The notes under the pieces: model-generated
Databases searched by the model: none
What the model was told of the DNA's origin: nothing
What the model saw: only the letters and a program-made list of their open reading frames with translations
Program-made: the position numbers and the translations under genes
Shown here: positions 20,533 to 32,509 of the stretch, in pieces
Layout of the letters: the number at the start of each line of letters is the position of its first letter
Numbering within the stretch: the first letter of the stretch is position 1
Assembly (NCBI GenBank): GCA_903904605.1
Contig: CAIVDC010000138.1
Coordinates: 1 to 35,860, forward strand
Direction: 5' to 3'
From: an uncultured Sterolibacterium sp.
Lineage (GTDB): Bacteria; Pseudomonadota; Gammaproteobacteria; Burkholderiales; Rhodocyclaceae
DNA length: 35,860 bases

Positions 20533-21405
20533 ATGTCGGTCAAGCATCCCATCGTCGTCATCACCGGATCCTCGGGCGCCGGCACCACCTCGGTTACCCG
20601 CACCTTCCAGCACATCTTCCGCCGCGAGAACATCAACGCCGCCACCGTCGAGGGCGATTCCTTCCACCGCCACGACAGGCTCGCGATGAAGACCGCGATG
20701 GCGGAAGCGGCGAAGGCCGGCAACAACCACTTCAGCCACTTCGGCCCGGAAGCCAACCTGCTCGAAGAACTCGAGACATTGTTCAAGAGCTACGGCGAAC
20801 GCGGCACGGGCAAGGTCCGCAAGTATTTGCACAACGCCGAGGAAGCAGCCCCCTACCAGCAGGAGTCCGGCACCTTCACGCCCTGGGAGGACATTCCGGC
20901 CGGCACCGACATGCTGTTCTACGAAGGACTGCACGGCGCCGTGGTGACCGACAGGGTCAACATCGCCCAGCATGCCAACCTGCTGGTGGGCGTGGTGCCC
21001 ATCATCAACCTGGAATGGATCCAGAAACTTCACCGCGACAAGACCTCGCGCGGCTACTCGACCGAGGCTGTGGTCGACACCATCCTGCGCCGCATGCCGG
21101 ACTATGTGAACTACATCACGCCGCAGTTCGCCGAAACCCATGTCAATTTTCAGCGCGTGCCGACGGTGGACACCTCCAATCCCTTCATCGCCCGCGACAT
21201 CCCGACGCTCGACGAGTCCTTCGTGGTGATCCGTTTCAAGAACCCCAGGGGCATAGATTTCCCCTATCTTCTGAACATGATCCATGACTCCTTCATGTCG
21301 CGGCCGAACATCATCGTCGTGCCCGGCGGCAAGATGGAACTGGCCATGCAACTGATCTTCACCCCGCTCATTCTGCGCCTCATTGAAAACCGCAAGCGCG
21401 CGTGA
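20533..21405 (+). CDS. cbbP: Phosphoribulokinase, proteobacterial class
   Basis: ATP-dependent phosphorylation of ribulose 5-phosphate to RuBP, the committed Calvin-cycle step. The 290 residues fit the short octameric bacterial PRK class. The P-loop GSSGAGTTS spans 12-20, followed by VEGDSFHRHDR with the catalytic acidic residue, then YEGLHG (Walker B-like) and the C-terminal VPGGKMELAMQL. The short bacterial class is allosterically controlled by NADH and AMP. AGGAGAG overlaps the cbbF stop, so the two genes are almost certainly co-translated from one mRNA. Confidence 0.96.
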   Translation: MSVKHPIVVITGSSGAGTTSVTRTFQHIFRRENINAATVEGDSFHRHDRLAMKTAMAEAAKAGNNHFSHFGPEANLLEELETLFKSYGERGTGKVRKYLHNAEEAAPYQQESGTFTPWEDIPAGTDMLFYEGLHGAVVTDRVNIAQHANLLVGVVPIINLEWIQKLHRDKTSRGYSTEAVVDTILRRMPDYVNYITPQFAETHVNFQRVPTVDTSNPFIARDIPTLDESFVVIRFKNPRGIDFPYLLNMIHDSFMSRPNIIVVPGGKMELAMQLIFTPLILRLIENRKRA

Positions 21406-21423
21406 ATTGCCAAATAACTAGCC

Positions 21424-21438
21424 AAACCGACCCGGTTT
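21424..21438 (+). repeat. Small inverted repeat between cbbP and cbbT
   Basis: AAACCG (21424-21429) and CGGTTT (21433-21438) pair perfectly around three bases in the 81-base gap. No U-run follows. It may be an attenuating or mRNA-processing hairpin setting the cbbP:cbbT ratio. I found no copy of the CbbR module in this gap. Confidence 0.35.
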
Positions 21439-21486
21439 CACCGATAATCACCAGTTCCGCCGGGCATGAAGACCTAAGGAAACGAG

Positions 21487-23517
21487 ATGCCGACCCCTAC
21501 TTTCAGCGACTTCGAGCCGCCCGTGTTCAACAATCTCACCAGCGCCATCCGCGCCTTGGCGATGGATGCCGTGCAGAAGGCCAACTCGGGCCACCCGGGC
21601 GCGCCGATGGGCATGGCCGAGATCGCCGAAGTGCTCTGGAACCACCACCTGCGCCACAATCCGGCCAACCCGAAATGGCCGGACCGCGACCGTTTCGTGC
21701 TCTCCAACGGCCACGGATCGATGCTGCTCTATGCCCTGCTGCACCTGACCGGCTACGATCTCTCCATCGAGGACATCAAGCAATTCCGGCAACTCCACAG
21801 CAAGACCCCGGGCCACCCCGAGTACGGCTATACGCCCGGCGTCGAGACGACCACCGGGCCGCTCGGCCAGGGCATCGCCAACGCCGTCGGCATGGCACTG
21901 GCCGAGAAGCTTCTGGCGGCCGAATTCAACCGCCCCAATCACGCCATCGTCGATCACTTCACCTATTGCTTCCTGGGTGACGGCTGCCTGATGGAAGGGG
22001 TCTCGCATGAGGCCTGCTCGCTCGCCGGCACGCTGGGCGTCTCGAAGCTGATCGCCTTCTACGACGACAACGGCATCTCTATCGACGGCAATGTCGCGGG
22101 CTGGTTCACCGACGACACGCCGAAGCGCTTCGAGGCCTACGGCTGGAACGTGATCGCCAACGTGCCCGGACACAACCCGGACGCGATCCACGCCGCGATC
22201 GTTGCGGCAAAGACGCAGGACAGGCCGACCCTGATCTGCTGCAAGACGGTGATCGGCATGGGTTCGCCCAACAAGGCCGGCAGCCACGACGTCCACGGCG
22301 CCCCCTTAGGCGACGCCGAGATCGCTGCCGCGCGCCCGCATATCGGCTGGAACTTCCCGGCCTTCGAGATCCCCGAGGAGGTGTACCAGGCCTGGGACGG
22401 ACGCGCGAAAGGCGCAACCCTGGAAGGCGACTGGAACCGCCGCTTCACCCACTATGCCGCGGCGCATCCGGCGCTCGCCGCCGAGTTCAAGCGTCGCGTC
22501 ATCGACCAGGAACTGCCGATCGACTGGAACGCCCATGTCGCCTCGGTCATCGACAAGGCGGTCGGCAAGGCCGAGAACATCGCCACCCGCAAGGCCAGCC
22601 AGAACAGCATCGAGGCTCTGGCGCCACTGCTTCCCGAATTGCTCGGCGGCTCGGCGGACCTGGCCGGTTCGAATCTGACCCTGTGGTCGGGCTCGAAACG
22701 CGTGACCCGGGAATCCGGCGGCAACTATATCCACTACGGCGTACGCGAATTCGGCATGACGGCGATGGCCAACGGCATCAGCCTGCACGGCGGCCTGATT
22801 CCCTATACCGCGACCTTCCTGATGTTCTCGGAATATGCGCGGAATGCGCTGCGCATGGCGGCGCTGATGAAGCTGCGCCAGATCTGCGTGTTCACTCATG
22901 ACTCGATCGGCCTGGGAGAGGACGGTCCGACCCATCAGCCGGTGGAACAGATCGCCAGTCTGCGCCTGATCCCCAACATGGACGTCTGGCGTCCCTGCGA
23001 CACCGTCGAAACGATCGCCGCCTGGGCGGCCGCGATCGAGCGCACGAACGGTCCCAGCTCGCTCTGCCTGTCGCGCCAGAACCTGCCCTACGTCCCGCGC
23101 GACGCCCGGACCATCGCCAATATCCGCCGCGGCGGCTATGTGCTTGCCGATTGCCCCGGCAAGGCGGCGGCCGTCTTGATCGCCACCGGCTCGGAAATCG
23201 ACCTGGCCTTGAAAGCCCAGACGCAGTTGAAGGAAGAAGGCATTGCGGTGCGCGTGGTGTCGATGCCCTCGACCAATGTCTTCGATCGCCAGGACGCGGC
23301 CTACCGGGAGAGCGTCCTGCCCCGCGGCATCAACCGCGTCGCCGTGGAAGCGGGCGTGACCGACGGCTGGCACAAGTATGTGGGCGCCATCGACGGCGGC
23401 CGGGGCAAGGTGGTCGGTCTCGACCGTTTCGGCGAATCGGCCCCCGCCGGCGCACTGTTCAAGGAATTCGGTTTCACCGTGGCGAATGTCGTCGCCGCCG
23501 TGAAGGCAGTCATATAG
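21487..23517 (+). CDS. cbbT: Transketolase
   Basis: ThDP-dependent enzyme moving two-carbon units between sugar phosphates, used twice in Calvin-cycle regeneration and in the pentose phosphate pathway. The 676 residues are full length (E. coli TktA 663). Features: substrate-binding GHPGAPMG near the N-terminus, ThDP/Mg motif GDG at 164-166 with the paired asparagine in DDNGISIDG, the pyrimidine-domain segment [11 protein letters not shown], and the C-terminal domain. AAGGAAACGAG precedes the ATG. It ends the cbbF-P-T block; the next gene has its own apparent promoter region. Confidence 0.96.
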   Translation: MPTPTFSDFEPPVFNNLTSAIRALAMDAVQKANSGHPGAPMGMAEIAEVLWNHHLRHNPANPKWPDRDRFVLSNGHGSMLLYALLHLTGYDLSIEDIKQFRQLHSKTPGHPEYGYTPGVETTTGPLGQGIANAVGMALAEKLLAAEFNRPNHAIVDHFTYCFLGDGCLMEGVSHEACSLAGTLGVSKLIAFYDDNGISIDGNVAGWFTDDTPKRFEAYGWNVIANVPGHNPDAIHAAIVAAKTQDRPTLICCKTVIGMGSPNKAGSHDVHGAPLGDAEIAAARPHIGWNFPAFEIPEEVYQAWDGRAKGATLEGDWNRRFTHYAAAHPALAAEFKRRVIDQELPIDWNAHVASVIDKAVGKAENIATRKASQNSIEALAPLLPELLGGSADLAGSNLTLWSGSKRVTRESGGNYIHYGVREFGMTAMANGISLHGGLIPYTATFLMFSEYARNALRMAALMKLRQICVFTHDSIGLGEDGPTHQPVEQIASLRLIPNMDVWRPCDTVETIAAWAAAIERTNGPSSLCLSRQNLPYVPRDARTIANIRRGGYVLADCPGKAAAVLIATGSEIDLALKAQTQLKEEGIAVRVVSMPSTNVFDRQDAAYRESVLPRGINRVAVEAGVTDGWHKYVGAIDGGRGKVVGLDRFGESAPAGALFKEFGFTVANVVAAVKAVI

Positions 23518-23563
23518 GGGCTGTCGAGAAACAAGTAGAATATTCGAGAGTTTTTGCAGCCAC

Positions 23564-24626
<1,063 letters not shown>

Positions 24627-24633
24627 TCCGGCC

Positions 24634-25809
24634 ATGAACTTCAAGCGACTCAGCGATCAGGATCTCAAGGGCAAACGCGTCTTCATCCGCGCCGACCTCA
24701 ACGTGCCGCAGGACGATGCCGGCAACATCACCGAGGACACGCGCATCCGCGCCTCGATGCCGGCCGTTCTCTTCGCCTTGAAGGGCGGCGCGGCGGTGAT
24801 GGTCACTTCCCACCTCGGCCGGCCGACCGAGGGCGAATTCAAGCCTGAGGACAGCCTGGCGCCGGTCGCCCGCCGCATGTCCGAACTGCTCAAGATGCCG
24901 GTGCGCCTGGTGCAGGACTGGATCGATGGCGTGGTTGTTGCGCCCGGCGAGGTCGTGCTGCTGGAAAACTGCCGGGTCAATAGAGGCGAGAAGAAGAATA
25001 ACGACGGACTGGCGCGGAAGATGGCCAAGCTCTGCGACATCTATGTCAATGACGCCTTCGGCACCGCCCACCGCGCCGAGGCGACCACCCACGGCATCGC
25101 CAAATACGCCCCCATCGCCTGCGCCGGACCGCTCCTGGCGGCCGAACTCGACGCCCTGGGCAAAGCCTTGAATGCCCCGGCCAGGCCGCTGCTGGCCATC
25201 GTCGCCGGCTCCAAAGTCTCCTCCAAGCTGACCATCCTGAAGTCGCTGGCCGGGAAGGTGGATCGTCTGATCGTCGGCGGCGGCATCGCCAACACCTTCA
25301 TGCTCGCCGCCGGCCTGCCGATCGGCAAGTCCCTGGCCGAAGCCGATCTGGTCGAAGAGGCGCGCGCCATCATCGGCATGATGAAAGGCCGCGGCGCCTC
25401 GGTGCCCATTCCGAGCGACGTGGTCACCGCCCGGGAATTCTCGGCCGGCGCAGCAGCGACGGTGAAGGATGTTCATGACGTGACGGCGGAAGACATGATT
25501 CTCGATATCGGCCCCGATACCGCAGCGCTCCTGGCCGACGAAATCGCTCGCGCCGGCACCATCGTCTGGAACGGGCCGGTCGGGGTCTTCGAATTCGATC
25601 AGTTCGGCCACGGCACCGAGACGCTGGCACGCGCCATCGCGGCATCGCCCGCCTATTCCATCGCCGGCGGCGGCGATACCCTGGCGGCGATCGCCAAGTA
25701 CGGCATCGAGGTCAGCTACGTCTCCACCGGCGGCGGCGCCTTTCTCGAGTTTCTCGAAGGCAAGAAACTTCCTGCCGTGGAAATACTCGAACAGAGAGCC
25801 GGCTCGTAG
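24634..25809 (+). CDS. pgk: Phosphoglycerate kinase
   Basis: Phosphorylates 3-phosphoglycerate, the RuBisCO product, to 1,3-bisphosphoglycerate in the fixation direction. The 391 residues include the N-terminal RADLNVPQD signature, substrate-binding [12 protein letters not shown], the hinge [10 protein letters not shown], and the nucleotide-binding C-terminal [13 protein letters not shown] with [13 protein letters not shown]. The ATG at 24634 is the family start; the longer frame overlaps gap in another phase. Located between gap and pyk, within one tight transcription unit. Also named cbbK in autotrophs. Confidence 0.96.
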   Translation: MNFKRLSDQDLKGKRVFIRADLNVPQDDAGNITEDTRIRASMPAVLFALKGGAAVMVTSHLGRPTEGEFKPEDSLAPVARRMSELLKMPVRLVQDWIDGVVVAPGEVVLLENCRVNRGEKKNNDGLARKMAKLCDIYVNDAFGTAHRAEATTHGIAKYAPIACAGPLLAAELDALGKALNAPARPLLAIVAGSKVSSKLTILKSLAGKVDRLIVGGGIANTFMLAAGLPIGKSLAEADLVEEARAIIGMMKGRGASVPIPSDVVTAREFSAGAAATVKDVHDVTAEDMILDIGPDTAALLADEIARAGTIVWNGPVGVFEFDQFGHGTETLARAIAASPAYSIAGGGDTLAAIAKYGIEVSYVSTGGGAFLEFLEGKKLPAVEILEQRAGS

Positions 25810-25844
25810 GTCGGCCTTCGGGCCGACATGTCGGGCTAAGGCCC
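25810..25844 (+). repeat. Stem-loops between pgk and pyk
   Basis: GTCGGCC (25810-25816) pairs with GGCCGAC (25821-25827) around a TTCG loop closed by C-G, an exceptionally stable RNA tetraloop. GGGC-TAAG-GCCC follows at 25833-25844. There is no U-tract, so it is more likely an mRNA stability or processing element than a terminator; it sits exactly between the fixation gene pgk and the glycolytic gene pyk. Confidence 0.5.
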
Positions 25845-25880
25845 AGCCTATCTCAAACCACTCCTCACCGACCACCGCCC

Positions 25881-27317
25881 ATGCATCGCTTCACCAAGAT
25901 CGTCATCACGCTCGGCCCCGCCTCTTCCGACCCGGCGGTGCTCGCCAGGCTCGTCGCCGCCGGGGTGGACGTCGTGCGCATCAACTTTTCCCATGGCACG
26001 GCGGCCGATCATCGCGCCCGCATCGAGGACCTGCGCCATGCGGCACAGGCGGCAGGCCGCACCGTCGGGGTGATGGCCGACCTGCAGGGCCCGAAAATCC
26101 GAGTCGGCAAGTTCGCCGACAACAAGGTGCAGTTGCAGGCCCATCAAGCCTTCGTGCTCGACGCCGAATGCCAGCTGGGCGATGCCGATCATGTCGGCCT
26201 CGACTATCCCGAACTGGTCGATGACGTCGCTCCGGGCGACGTGCTGCTGTTCAACGACGGCCGCATCGTGATGGACATCGAACGCATCGAGGAACGCCGG
26301 ATCCATTGCCGCGTCCGCCACGGCGGCGAACTCTCCAACAACAAGGGCATCAACAAGCTGGGCGGCGGCCTGACCGCACCGGCATTGACACCGAAGGACA
26401 TGGAGGACATCAGGACGGCGGCCGAGCTCAATGTCGACTTTGTCGCAGTCTCCTTTCCCAAGTCGGGCAGCGACATGCATCTGGCCCGCAATCTCCTGCA
26501 CGCCGCCGGGTCGAGCGCACTGCTGATCGCCAAGATCGAGCGCGTCGAAGCCATCACCAATCTCGAAGACATCCTGCTTGCCAGCGACGGCGCGATGGTG
26601 GCGCGCGGCGATCTCGCCGTCGAGGTCGGTGACGCCGCTGTCCCGGCCTTGCAAAAACGCATCATCAGGACCTCGCGCGAGATGAACAAGTTCGTGATCA
26701 CCGCGACGCAGATGATGGAGTCCATGATCAACAGTCCAGTGCCGACGCGCGCCGAAGTGTCCGACGTCGCCAATGCCGTGCTGGACGGCACCGATGCGGT
26801 GATGACTTCGGCCGAGACGGCCGCCGGCCAGTACCCGGTGGAAACCGTCGAGGCGATGGCGCGGATCTGCGTCGAGGCGGAAAAGTCCAGCGAGGCCTCC
26901 CCCGACCGCCATTTCCTTGACCGCGTATTCACCCGCATCGACCAGTCGATCGCCATGGCGGCGCTGTTCGCCGCCTACCACCTCAAGGTCAAGGCGATCG
27001 CCTCGCTCACCGAGTCGGGCTCCACCGCCTTGTGGATGTCGCGCCTGAACTGCGACGTGCCGATCTATGCCCTGACGCCATCCCTCCGCACCCGGGACAA
27101 GGCCAGCATCTTCAAGGGCGTGACGCCGCTGCTGATCCGCTACACGGGGCACGACCGCGACGAACTGCTGTTCGAGGCCGAGCAGGAACTGATTCGCGCC
27201 GGCGCTGTCGGACTGGGCGACCTGATCGTCCTGACCATCGGCGAGCCGATCGGCACGCCGGGCGGCACCAATACGCTCAAGATCGTCCGGGTCGGCGAGC
27301 ACCGGACCACCCATTGA
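25881..27317 (+). CDS. pyk: Pyruvate kinase
   Basis: Makes pyruvate and ATP from PEP and ADP. The 478-residue product has the TIM-barrel signatures ITLGPASSD and RINFSHG, the [13 protein letters not shown] segment, active-site [17 protein letters not shown] with the catalytic lysine, and [10 protein letters not shown], followed by a C-terminal effector domain. In autotrophic growth this enzyme draws newly fixed carbon into pyruvate and so to the PDH complex encoded at the start of the window. The gap-pgk-pyk-fba order recurs in many betaproteobacteria, so its presence within a Calvin-cycle block is not by itself odd. Confidence 0.95.
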   Translation: MHRFTKIVITLGPASSDPAVLARLVAAGVDVVRINFSHGTAADHRARIEDLRHAAQAAGRTVGVMADLQGPKIRVGKFADNKVQLQAHQAFVLDAECQLGDADHVGLDYPELVDDVAPGDVLLFNDGRIVMDIERIEERRIHCRVRHGGELSNNKGINKLGGGLTAPALTPKDMEDIRTAAELNVDFVAVSFPKSGSDMHLARNLLHAAGSSALLIAKIERVEAITNLEDILLASDGAMVARGDLAVEVGDAAVPALQKRIIRTSREMNKFVITATQMMESMINSPVPTRAEVSDVANAVLDGTDAVMTSAETAAGQYPVETVEAMARICVEAEKSSEASPDRHFLDRVFTRIDQSIAMAALFAAYHLKVKAIASLTESGSTALWMSRLNCDVPIYALTPSLRTRDKASIFKGVTPLLIRYTGHDRDELLFEAEQELIRAGAVGLGDLIVLTIGEPIGTPGGTNTLKIVRVGEHRTTH

Positions 27318-27336
27318 ATTCAAACAGGAGATCATC

Positions 27337-28401
27337 ATGCCTCTCGTATCCATGCGCCAACTGCTCGACCACGCCGCCGAGAACGGCTATGGCCTGCCCG
27401 CGTTCAACGTCAACAATCTGGAACAGGTGCGGGCGATCATGGAGGCCGCCGATGAAACCGACAGCCCGGTGATCATGCAGGGCTCGGCCGGGGCCCGCAA
27501 GTACGCCACGGAGCCTTTCCTGCGCCATCTGATCCTGGCGGCGATCGAGGCCTATCCGCACATTCCCGTGGTGATGCACCAGGATCACGGGCAAAGCCCG
27601 GCAGTGTGCATGGCGGCGATCCGCTCCGGCTTTTCCAGCGTGATGATGGACGGCTCGCTGCTGGAGGACGGCAAGACCCCCTCCTCCTACGAATACAACG
27701 TCGCCACTTCGCGCCAGGTGGTCGACTTCTCCCACTCGATCGGCATCACGGTGGAAGCAGAACTGGGCGTTCTGGGCTCGCTGGAGACCATGAAGGGCGA
27801 CAAGGAGGACGGCCACGGCGCCGACGGCACGATGACCCGCGAGCAGCTCTTGACCGACCCGGACCAGGCCGCGGATTTCGTCGCCAAGACGCAATGCGAT
27901 GCGCTCGCCATCGCCATCGGCACCTCGCACGGCGCCTACAAGGTCACCCGCAAGCCGACCGGCGACATCCTCGCCATCGAGCGCATCAAGGAGATCCACG
28001 CGCGCATCCCCAACACCCATCTGGTGATGCACGGCTCGAGCTCGGTGCCGCAGGAATGGCTGGAGGTCATCCGAAAATATGGCGGCCAGATGAAGGAGAC
28101 GTACGGCGTGCCGGTCGAGGAAATCGTCACCGGCATCAAGCACGGCGTGCGCAAGATCAATATCGACACCGACATCCGCCTGTCGATGACCGGCGCGATA
28201 CGCCGCCACCTGTTCGAAAAGCCCTCCGAATTCGATCCGCGCAAGTTCCTCGCCGACGCGCAGGCCGCGGCCCGCGGCATCTGCAAACTGCGCTACGAGG
28301 CTTTCGGCTGTGCCGGCATGGCCTCCAGGATCAAGGCCCTGTCGCTGGACAATATGGCCGGGCGCTACAAGGCGGGGGAACTCAACCAGATCGTGAAATA
28401 A
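27337..28401 (+). CDS. cbbA: Fructose-bisphosphate aldolase class II, Calvin-cycle subtype
   Basis: Zn-dependent aldolase joining DHAP and glyceraldehyde 3-phosphate (and in this subtype probably erythrose 4-phosphate to sedoheptulose bisphosphate). The 354 residues match the CbbA/Fba branch: [10 protein letters not shown] at the N-terminus, HQDHGQSP with zinc-binding histidine, the EAELGVLG segment, HGSSSVP, and [19 protein letters not shown] lies ahead of the ATG. It closes the gap-pgk-pyk-fba unit and is followed directly by a strong terminator. A generic fba name would be equally acceptable. Confidence 0.95.
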   Translation: MPLVSMRQLLDHAAENGYGLPAFNVNNLEQVRAIMEAADETDSPVIMQGSAGARKYATEPFLRHLILAAIEAYPHIPVVMHQDHGQSPAVCMAAIRSGFSSVMMDGSLLEDGKTPSSYEYNVATSRQVVDFSHSIGITVEAELGVLGSLETMKGDKEDGHGADGTMTREQLLTDPDQAADFVAKTQCDALAIAIGTSHGAYKVTRKPTGDILAIERIKEIHARIPNTHLVMHGSSSVPQEWLEVIRKYGGQMKETYGVPVEEIVTGIKHGVRKINIDTDIRLSMTGAIRRHLFEKPSEFDPRKFLADAQAAARGICKLRYEAFGCAGMASRIKALSLDNMAGRYKAGELNQIVK

Positions 28402-28421
28402 CGCGCAATTTCGGGTAGATT

Positions 28422-28466
28422 GGCGGGGCCGCCGGGGCCACCCTCGAAGCGGCCCCGCCGCTTTTC
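28422..28466 (+). terminator. Rho-independent terminator after cbbA
   Basis: GGCGGGGCCGC (28422-28432) is the exact inverse complement of GCGGCCCCGCC (28449-28459), followed by GCTTTT. It begins 21 bases after the aldolase stop and marks the end of the carbon-metabolism cluster. The T-run is short but the 11-bp GC stem is very strong. Confidence 0.8.
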
Positions 28467-28492
28467 ACCTCTGGGTACTCCTGGGCAATCTT

Positions 28493-28939
28493 ATGGACAT
28501 CCAATCGCATACCTTCGACCGGCTGCGCAGGCTATTGAGCGGCGGCCTCGACGCGGTCGAGTATTTCGGCCTGCTGGTGATCGCCTTCGCCACCACCATT
28601 GCCATGTACCTGGAGGCGGCAGGCATGGTCGCGGCGAGGTACGTGGCGCTGTCCGATCTGCTGATGATGTTCCTCTACCTGGAAGTGCTGGCGATGATCG
28701 GCCAGTACTTCAAGTCCGGGCAGCTGCCGGTGCGCTTTCCGCTTTATATCGCGATCGTGGCGCTGGCGCGCTATCTGATCCTGGACCTGAAGGACCTGAC
28801 GGAGTGGCGCATGCTTGCCGTCGCCTCGGCCATTTTCCTGCTGACGCTGGCGGTGCTGGTGGTCCGCTACGGCCACGTCCGCTACCCCTACCGCGAGGAT
28901 GCCGGAGAGAAGACGCGCAAAGCCTATGTCCGCGAGTAG
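28493..28939 (+). CDS. psiE: PsiE-family membrane protein
   Basis: Integral inner-membrane protein of the phosphate-starvation-inducible PsiE family; its biochemical role is unknown. The 148 residues contain four predicted membrane segments, roughly at 22-45, 52-70, 82-100 and 108-128, with charged ends typical of the family, and a cytoplasmic tail rich in Arg/Lys/Glu. In E. coli psiE is PhoB-activated, but I see no Pho box in the short upstream gap, which mostly holds the cbbA terminator. It may be transcribed with purC (36-base gap). Confidence 0.8.
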   Translation: MDIQSHTFDRLRRLLSGGLDAVEYFGLLVIAFATTIAMYLEAAGMVAARYVALSDLLMMFLYLEVLAMIGQYFKSGQLPVRFPLYIAIVALARYLILDLKDLTEWRMLAVASAIFLLTLAVLVVRYGHVRYPYREDAGEKTRKAYVRE

Positions 28940-28975
28940 AGCCCCCTTCCACTGTTTCCATTTCACGACAAGACT

Positions 28976-29863
28976 ATGAGCCCCCTGTTCGAATCGTCCA
29001 TTACCAGCCTGAAACTCCTCGGTCGCGGCAAGGTGCGCGACATCTATGCCGTCGATGACGAGCGCCTCCTGATCGTCACCACCGACCGCCTCTCGGCCTT
29101 CGACGTGATCCTGCCCGACCCCATCCCGGGCAAGGGCGAGGTGCTCACCGCGGTGGCCAATTTCTGGTTCGCCAAGCTCGCCCATGTCGTCCCCAATCAC
29201 CTGACCGGCATGGCGCCGGAGAGCGTGGTGCACGGCGAAGCCGAGCGCGCGCAGGTGAAAGGCCGCGCCATCGTGGTGAAGCGGCTCAAACCCCTGCCGG
29301 TGGAGGCAGTGGCGCGCGGCTATCTGATCGGTTCGGGCTGGAAGGATTACGCCGCCTCCGGGGCCGTCTGCGGCATCAAGCTGCCGCCGAGCCTGAAGCT
29401 GGCGGAGCAGCTGCCTCAGCCGATCTTCACGCCTTCGAGCAAGGCCGAGCAGGGCAGCCACGACGAGAACATCGACTTCGCCAGCGTCGAAAAGCTGTTG
29501 GGCAGCGCGCTCGCCGCCACGGTCCGCGACCTGACTTTGCGTCTGTACACCGAGGCGGCGGCATACGCCCGCGGCCGCGGCATCATCATCGCCGACACCA
29601 AGTTCGAGTATGGCCGGGACAAGGAAGGGAAACTCTATCTCATCGACGAGGCCCTGACCCCGGACTCCTCGCGCTTCTGGCCGGCCGACCAGTACCAGGT
29701 CGGGGTCAGCCCGCCTTCCTTCGACAAGCAGTTCCTGCGCGATTACCTGGAAACGCTTTCCTGGAACAAGCAGGCTCCCGGGCCGCATCTTCCGGCCGAG
29801 ATCATCGCCAAGACCAGCGCGAAATACCGCGAAGCGCTGACGCGTCTGACCGGCACGCCATGA
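28976..29863 (+). CDS. purC: Phosphoribosylaminoimidazole-succinocarboxamide synthase
   Basis: SAICAR synthase, joining CAIR and aspartate with ATP in de novo purine synthesis. The 295-residue product is the longer form of the family (E. coli 237; many betaproteobacteria and yeast-like forms about 295-305). Motifs: [38 protein letters not shown], and [15 protein letters not shown]. The stop overlaps the prlC start by four bases (ATGA), indicating translational coupling of two functionally unrelated housekeeping genes. Confidence 0.96.
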   Translation: MSPLFESSITSLKLLGRGKVRDIYAVDDERLLIVTTDRLSAFDVILPDPIPGKGEVLTAVANFWFAKLAHVVPNHLTGMAPESVVHGEAERAQVKGRAIVVKRLKPLPVEAVARGYLIGSGWKDYAASGAVCGIKLPPSLKLAEQLPQPIFTPSSKAEQGSHDENIDFASVEKLLGSALAATVRDLTLRLYTEAAAYARGRGIIIADTKFEYGRDKEGKLYLIDEALTPDSSRFWPADQYQVGVSPPSFDKQFLRDYLETLSWNKQAPGPHLPAEIIAKTSAKYREALTRLTGTP

Positions 29864-31896
29864 ATCCCCTGCTCGACTTCGCCGGCTTGCCGCGCTTCGA
29901 CGCCATCACTCCGGACCATGTCGCCCCCGCGGTTCGGCAACTGCTCGACGAAAACCGCGCGCTGGTGGAACGCATCTCCGGACCGGAAGTGGCCGCCACC
30001 TGGCGGGACTTCGTCCTGCCGCTGACCGATTGCGGCGAGCGCCTTTCCCGCGCCTGGGGCATCGTCGGCCACCTGCATTCGGTCAATGACATCCCGCCCT
30101 GGCGCGAGGCCTACAACGCCATGCTGCCGGAGGTGACGCGCTACTACTCCGAACTGGGACAGAACCTGGCGATGTTCGCCAAGTTCAAGGCGCTCGCCGG
30201 AAGTCCGGAATATGCCCTGTTGAACCAGACGCAGAGACGCATCATCGATAACGACATCCGCGATTTCCGTCTCTCCGGCGCGGAACTGCCGGAAATCGAC
30301 AAGCCGCGCTTCAAGGCGATACAGGAGGAATTGGCCGAACTCGAGACGAAGTTCTCCGAGAACCTGCTCGACGCCACCAACGCCTTCAGCGAGCACGTCA
30401 CCGATGAGGCGGAGATCGCCGGCATCCCCGCGGACGAGCGCGAGGCGGCGCGCGCCGCGGCCGCGAAGGACGGCCTGCCCGGCTGGAAATTCACGCTGCG
30501 CGCACCGTCCTACCATCCGCTCATGCAGTACGCCGACAAGCGCGAACTGCGCGCCCGCATGTACCGCGCCTACGCCACCCGCGCCTCCGAACTGGGCCGG
30601 CCGGAATGGGACAACAGCACCCTGATCGACCGCATCCTTGCGCTGCGCGCCGAGGAAGCGCATCTGCTCGGCTACGCCAACTACGCCGAGGTCTCCCTGG
30701 TGCCGAAGATGGCCGAATCGCCGCAGCAGGTCGCGGCCTTCCTGCGCGAAATCGCCGCCAAGGCGCGTCCGTTCGCCGAGAGGGACGTCGCAGAACTGAG
30801 CGCATTTGCCGGCGCCGAACTGGGTCTTCCCCGTCTCGAAAGCTGGGATCTCGCCTGGGCCTCGGAAAAGCTCAAGCAGCAACGCTATTCATTCTCGAGC
30901 GACGAGGTGAAGCAGTACTTCCCCGAGCCCAAGGTCATTGCCGGGCTGTTCAACGTCATAGGGAAACTCTTCCGCGTCAGGCTGGAACAGGACAGCGCGC
31001 CCACCTGGCACCCCGACGTGCGCTTCTTCCGCATCATGCGGGGAAACGACTTCGTCGGCCAGTGCTACCTCGACCTTTATGCCCGCGAGGAGAAGCGGGG
31101 CGGGGCCTGGATGGACGAAGCGATCACCCGGCGCAAGCTCGATTCCCGCCTGCAGGCTCCGGTGGCCTATCTCAACTGCAACTTCTCCGGACCGGTCGGC
31201 GGCAAGCCGGCCTGCTTCACTCACGACGAAGTGATCACCCTGTTCCATGAGTGCGGCCACGGCCTGCACCATCTGCTGACGCAGGTCGACGAGCTTTCCG
31301 CCTCGGGCATCCACGGTGTCGAATGGGATGCGGTCGAACTGCCCAGCCAGTTCATGGAAAACTTCTGCTGGGAATGGCAGGTGATCGAGGAAATGAGCGC
31401 CCATGTAGACACGCGGGAGCCCTTGCCGCGCGCGCTCTTCGACAAGATGCTCCAGGCCAAGAACTTCCAGAGCGGCATGGATGCGCTGCGCCAGGTCGAA
31501 CTGGGACTGTTCGATCTGCTCGTCCATAGCGAGCTCCCCGCGAAGGGCGATGTCCTTGAACTCCTGGCCAGAGTGAGAAGCGAGGTGGCCGTGATCACGC
31601 CGCCGGAATGGCAGCGCCTGCCGCACAGCTTCTCGCACATCTTCGCCGGCGGCTATGCCGCAGGCTATTACAGCTACAAGTGGGCGGAAGTCCTTTCGGC
31701 CGACGCCTTCGAGGCTTTCGAGGAGAGCGCCCGCGTTTCGGGCAGCGTGCTGGACGCACCGACCGGCGAAAGATTCTGGCGCGAGATCCTCGCCGTCGGC
31801 GGCAGCCGCCCGGCGCTCGACTCCTTCCGCGCCTTCCGCGGCCGGGAGCCGCGGGTCGATGCGCTGCTGCGGCACAGCGGCATGAGCAGCCCGTAA
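29860..31896 (+). CDS. prlC: Oligopeptidase A (M3 zinc metallopeptidase)
   Basis: Cytosolic thimet-family peptidase that degrades short peptides, including cleaved signal peptides. The 678 residues match E. coli OpdA/PrlC (680). The zinc motif is HECGH (His463, Glu464, His467) in [12 protein letters not shown], with the third ligand in the downstream [17 protein letters not shown] segment. E. coli has HEFGH, so the middle residue is Cys here; HECGH also occurs in the family. The gene is coupled to purC by a 4-base overlap. Confidence 0.95.
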   Translation: MNPLLDFAGLPRFDAITPDHVAPAVRQLLDENRALVERISGPEVAATWRDFVLPLTDCGERLSRAWGIVGHLHSVNDIPPWREAYNAMLPEVTRYYSELGQNLAMFAKFKALAGSPEYALLNQTQRRIIDNDIRDFRLSGAELPEIDKPRFKAIQEELAELETKFSENLLDATNAFSEHVTDEAEIAGIPADEREAARAAAAKDGLPGWKFTLRAPSYHPLMQYADKRELRARMYRAYATRASELGRPEWDNSTLIDRILALRAEEAHLLGYANYAEVSLVPKMAESPQQVAAFLREIAAKARPFAERDVAELSAFAGAELGLPRLESWDLAWASEKLKQQRYSFSSDEVKQYFPEPKVIAGLFNVIGKLFRVRLEQDSAPTWHPDVRFFRIMRGNDFVGQCYLDLYAREEKRGGAWMDEAITRRKLDSRLQAPVAYLNCNFSGPVGGKPACFTHDEVITLFHECGHGLHHLLTQVDELSASGIHGVEWDAVELPSQFMENFCWEWQVIEEMSAHVDTREPLPRALFDKMLQAKNFQSGMDALRQVELGLFDLLVHSELPAKGDVLELLARVRSEVAVITPPEWQRLPHSFSHIFAGGYAAGYYSYKWAEVLSADAFEAFEESARVSGSVLDAPTGERFWREILAVGGSRPALDSFRAFRGREPRVDALLRHSGMSSP

Positions 31897-31904
31897 GGCA
31901 TCCC

Positions 31905-32414
31905 ATGCCCTGCGCCCGCCGCCTGCTTCTCGCCGCGCTTGCCACCGTGCTTGCCTCGGCCGCGGCGGCGCAGACGCATCCGGTCTACCGCTGGGTCGAC
32001 AAGGACGGCAAGGTGAACTACTCCGACCTGCCGCCCCCGGTCGATGCCAAGGACCCCCGGCAGCAGGCGCTGGGCCCGGCCAATCTCATCGACACCAGCG
32101 GCCTCTCCTACAGCGCGAAGAAAGCGGCGCAGGACGCCCCGGTGACCCTCTATACCAGCCTCGATTGCCTGGCCGAGTGCCGAATCGCCAGGGACTTCCT
32201 CAAACAGCGCGGCATCCCTTACCGCGACGTGCCGGTGAAGTCCCTGGAAGATGCCAACGCCTTCAAGAAAAGCACCGGCTTCGACGGACTGTTCGTTCCG
32301 ACGCTGCTGGTCGGTTCGCTGGCGAGCAAAGGTTTTGCAGCGGAAAATTGGAACAGGCTGCTCGATCAGGCGGGCTACCCGGTTTCGGCTCAACTCGATA
32401 CGGAGCCGCCGTGA
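31905..32414 (+). CDS. Exported DUF4124 / glutaredoxin-like protein
   Basis: Predicted periplasmic protein of 169 residues. A signal peptide of about 22 residues (RRLLLAALATVLASAAAA) is followed by a DUF4124 segment (VYRWVDKDGKVNYSDLPPP) and a glutaredoxin/thioredoxin-like C-terminal domain (about 78-155) with a CLAEC cysteine pair and a cis-proline segment FVPTLLVG. The cysteine spacing is CxxxC rather than CxxC, as often seen in this family, so disulfide chemistry is likely but unproven. The ATG at 31905 lies eight bases after the prlC stop; the longer open frame upstream is in another phase of prlC. Function beyond the fold is unknown. Confidence 0.85.
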   Translation: MPCARRLLLAALATVLASAAAAQTHPVYRWVDKDGKVNYSDLPPPVDAKDPRQQALGPANLIDTSGLSYSAKKAAQDAPVTLYTSLDCLAECRIARDFLKQRGIPYRDVPVKSLEDANAFKKSTGFDGLFVPTLLVGSLASKGFAAENWNRLLDQAGYPVSAQLDTEPP

Positions 32415-32509
32415 ACGCAAGAGGCCCCCTTGCCCTTCGCGGCAGCTGAGTTGTGCCGGGAACGCCGGCAGATTCTGTCACCGCTATCCGAAGCCGCGGC
32501 CGCTAGCCC
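32415..32509. other. Intergenic stretch before the IS1380-family element
   Basis: About 95 bases after the DUF4124 gene. It contains GCAAG-N7-CTTGC, a possible weak hairpin, but no U-run and no gene. It marks the last stretch that looks like the host chromosome before the mobile-element zone. Confidence 0.5.
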
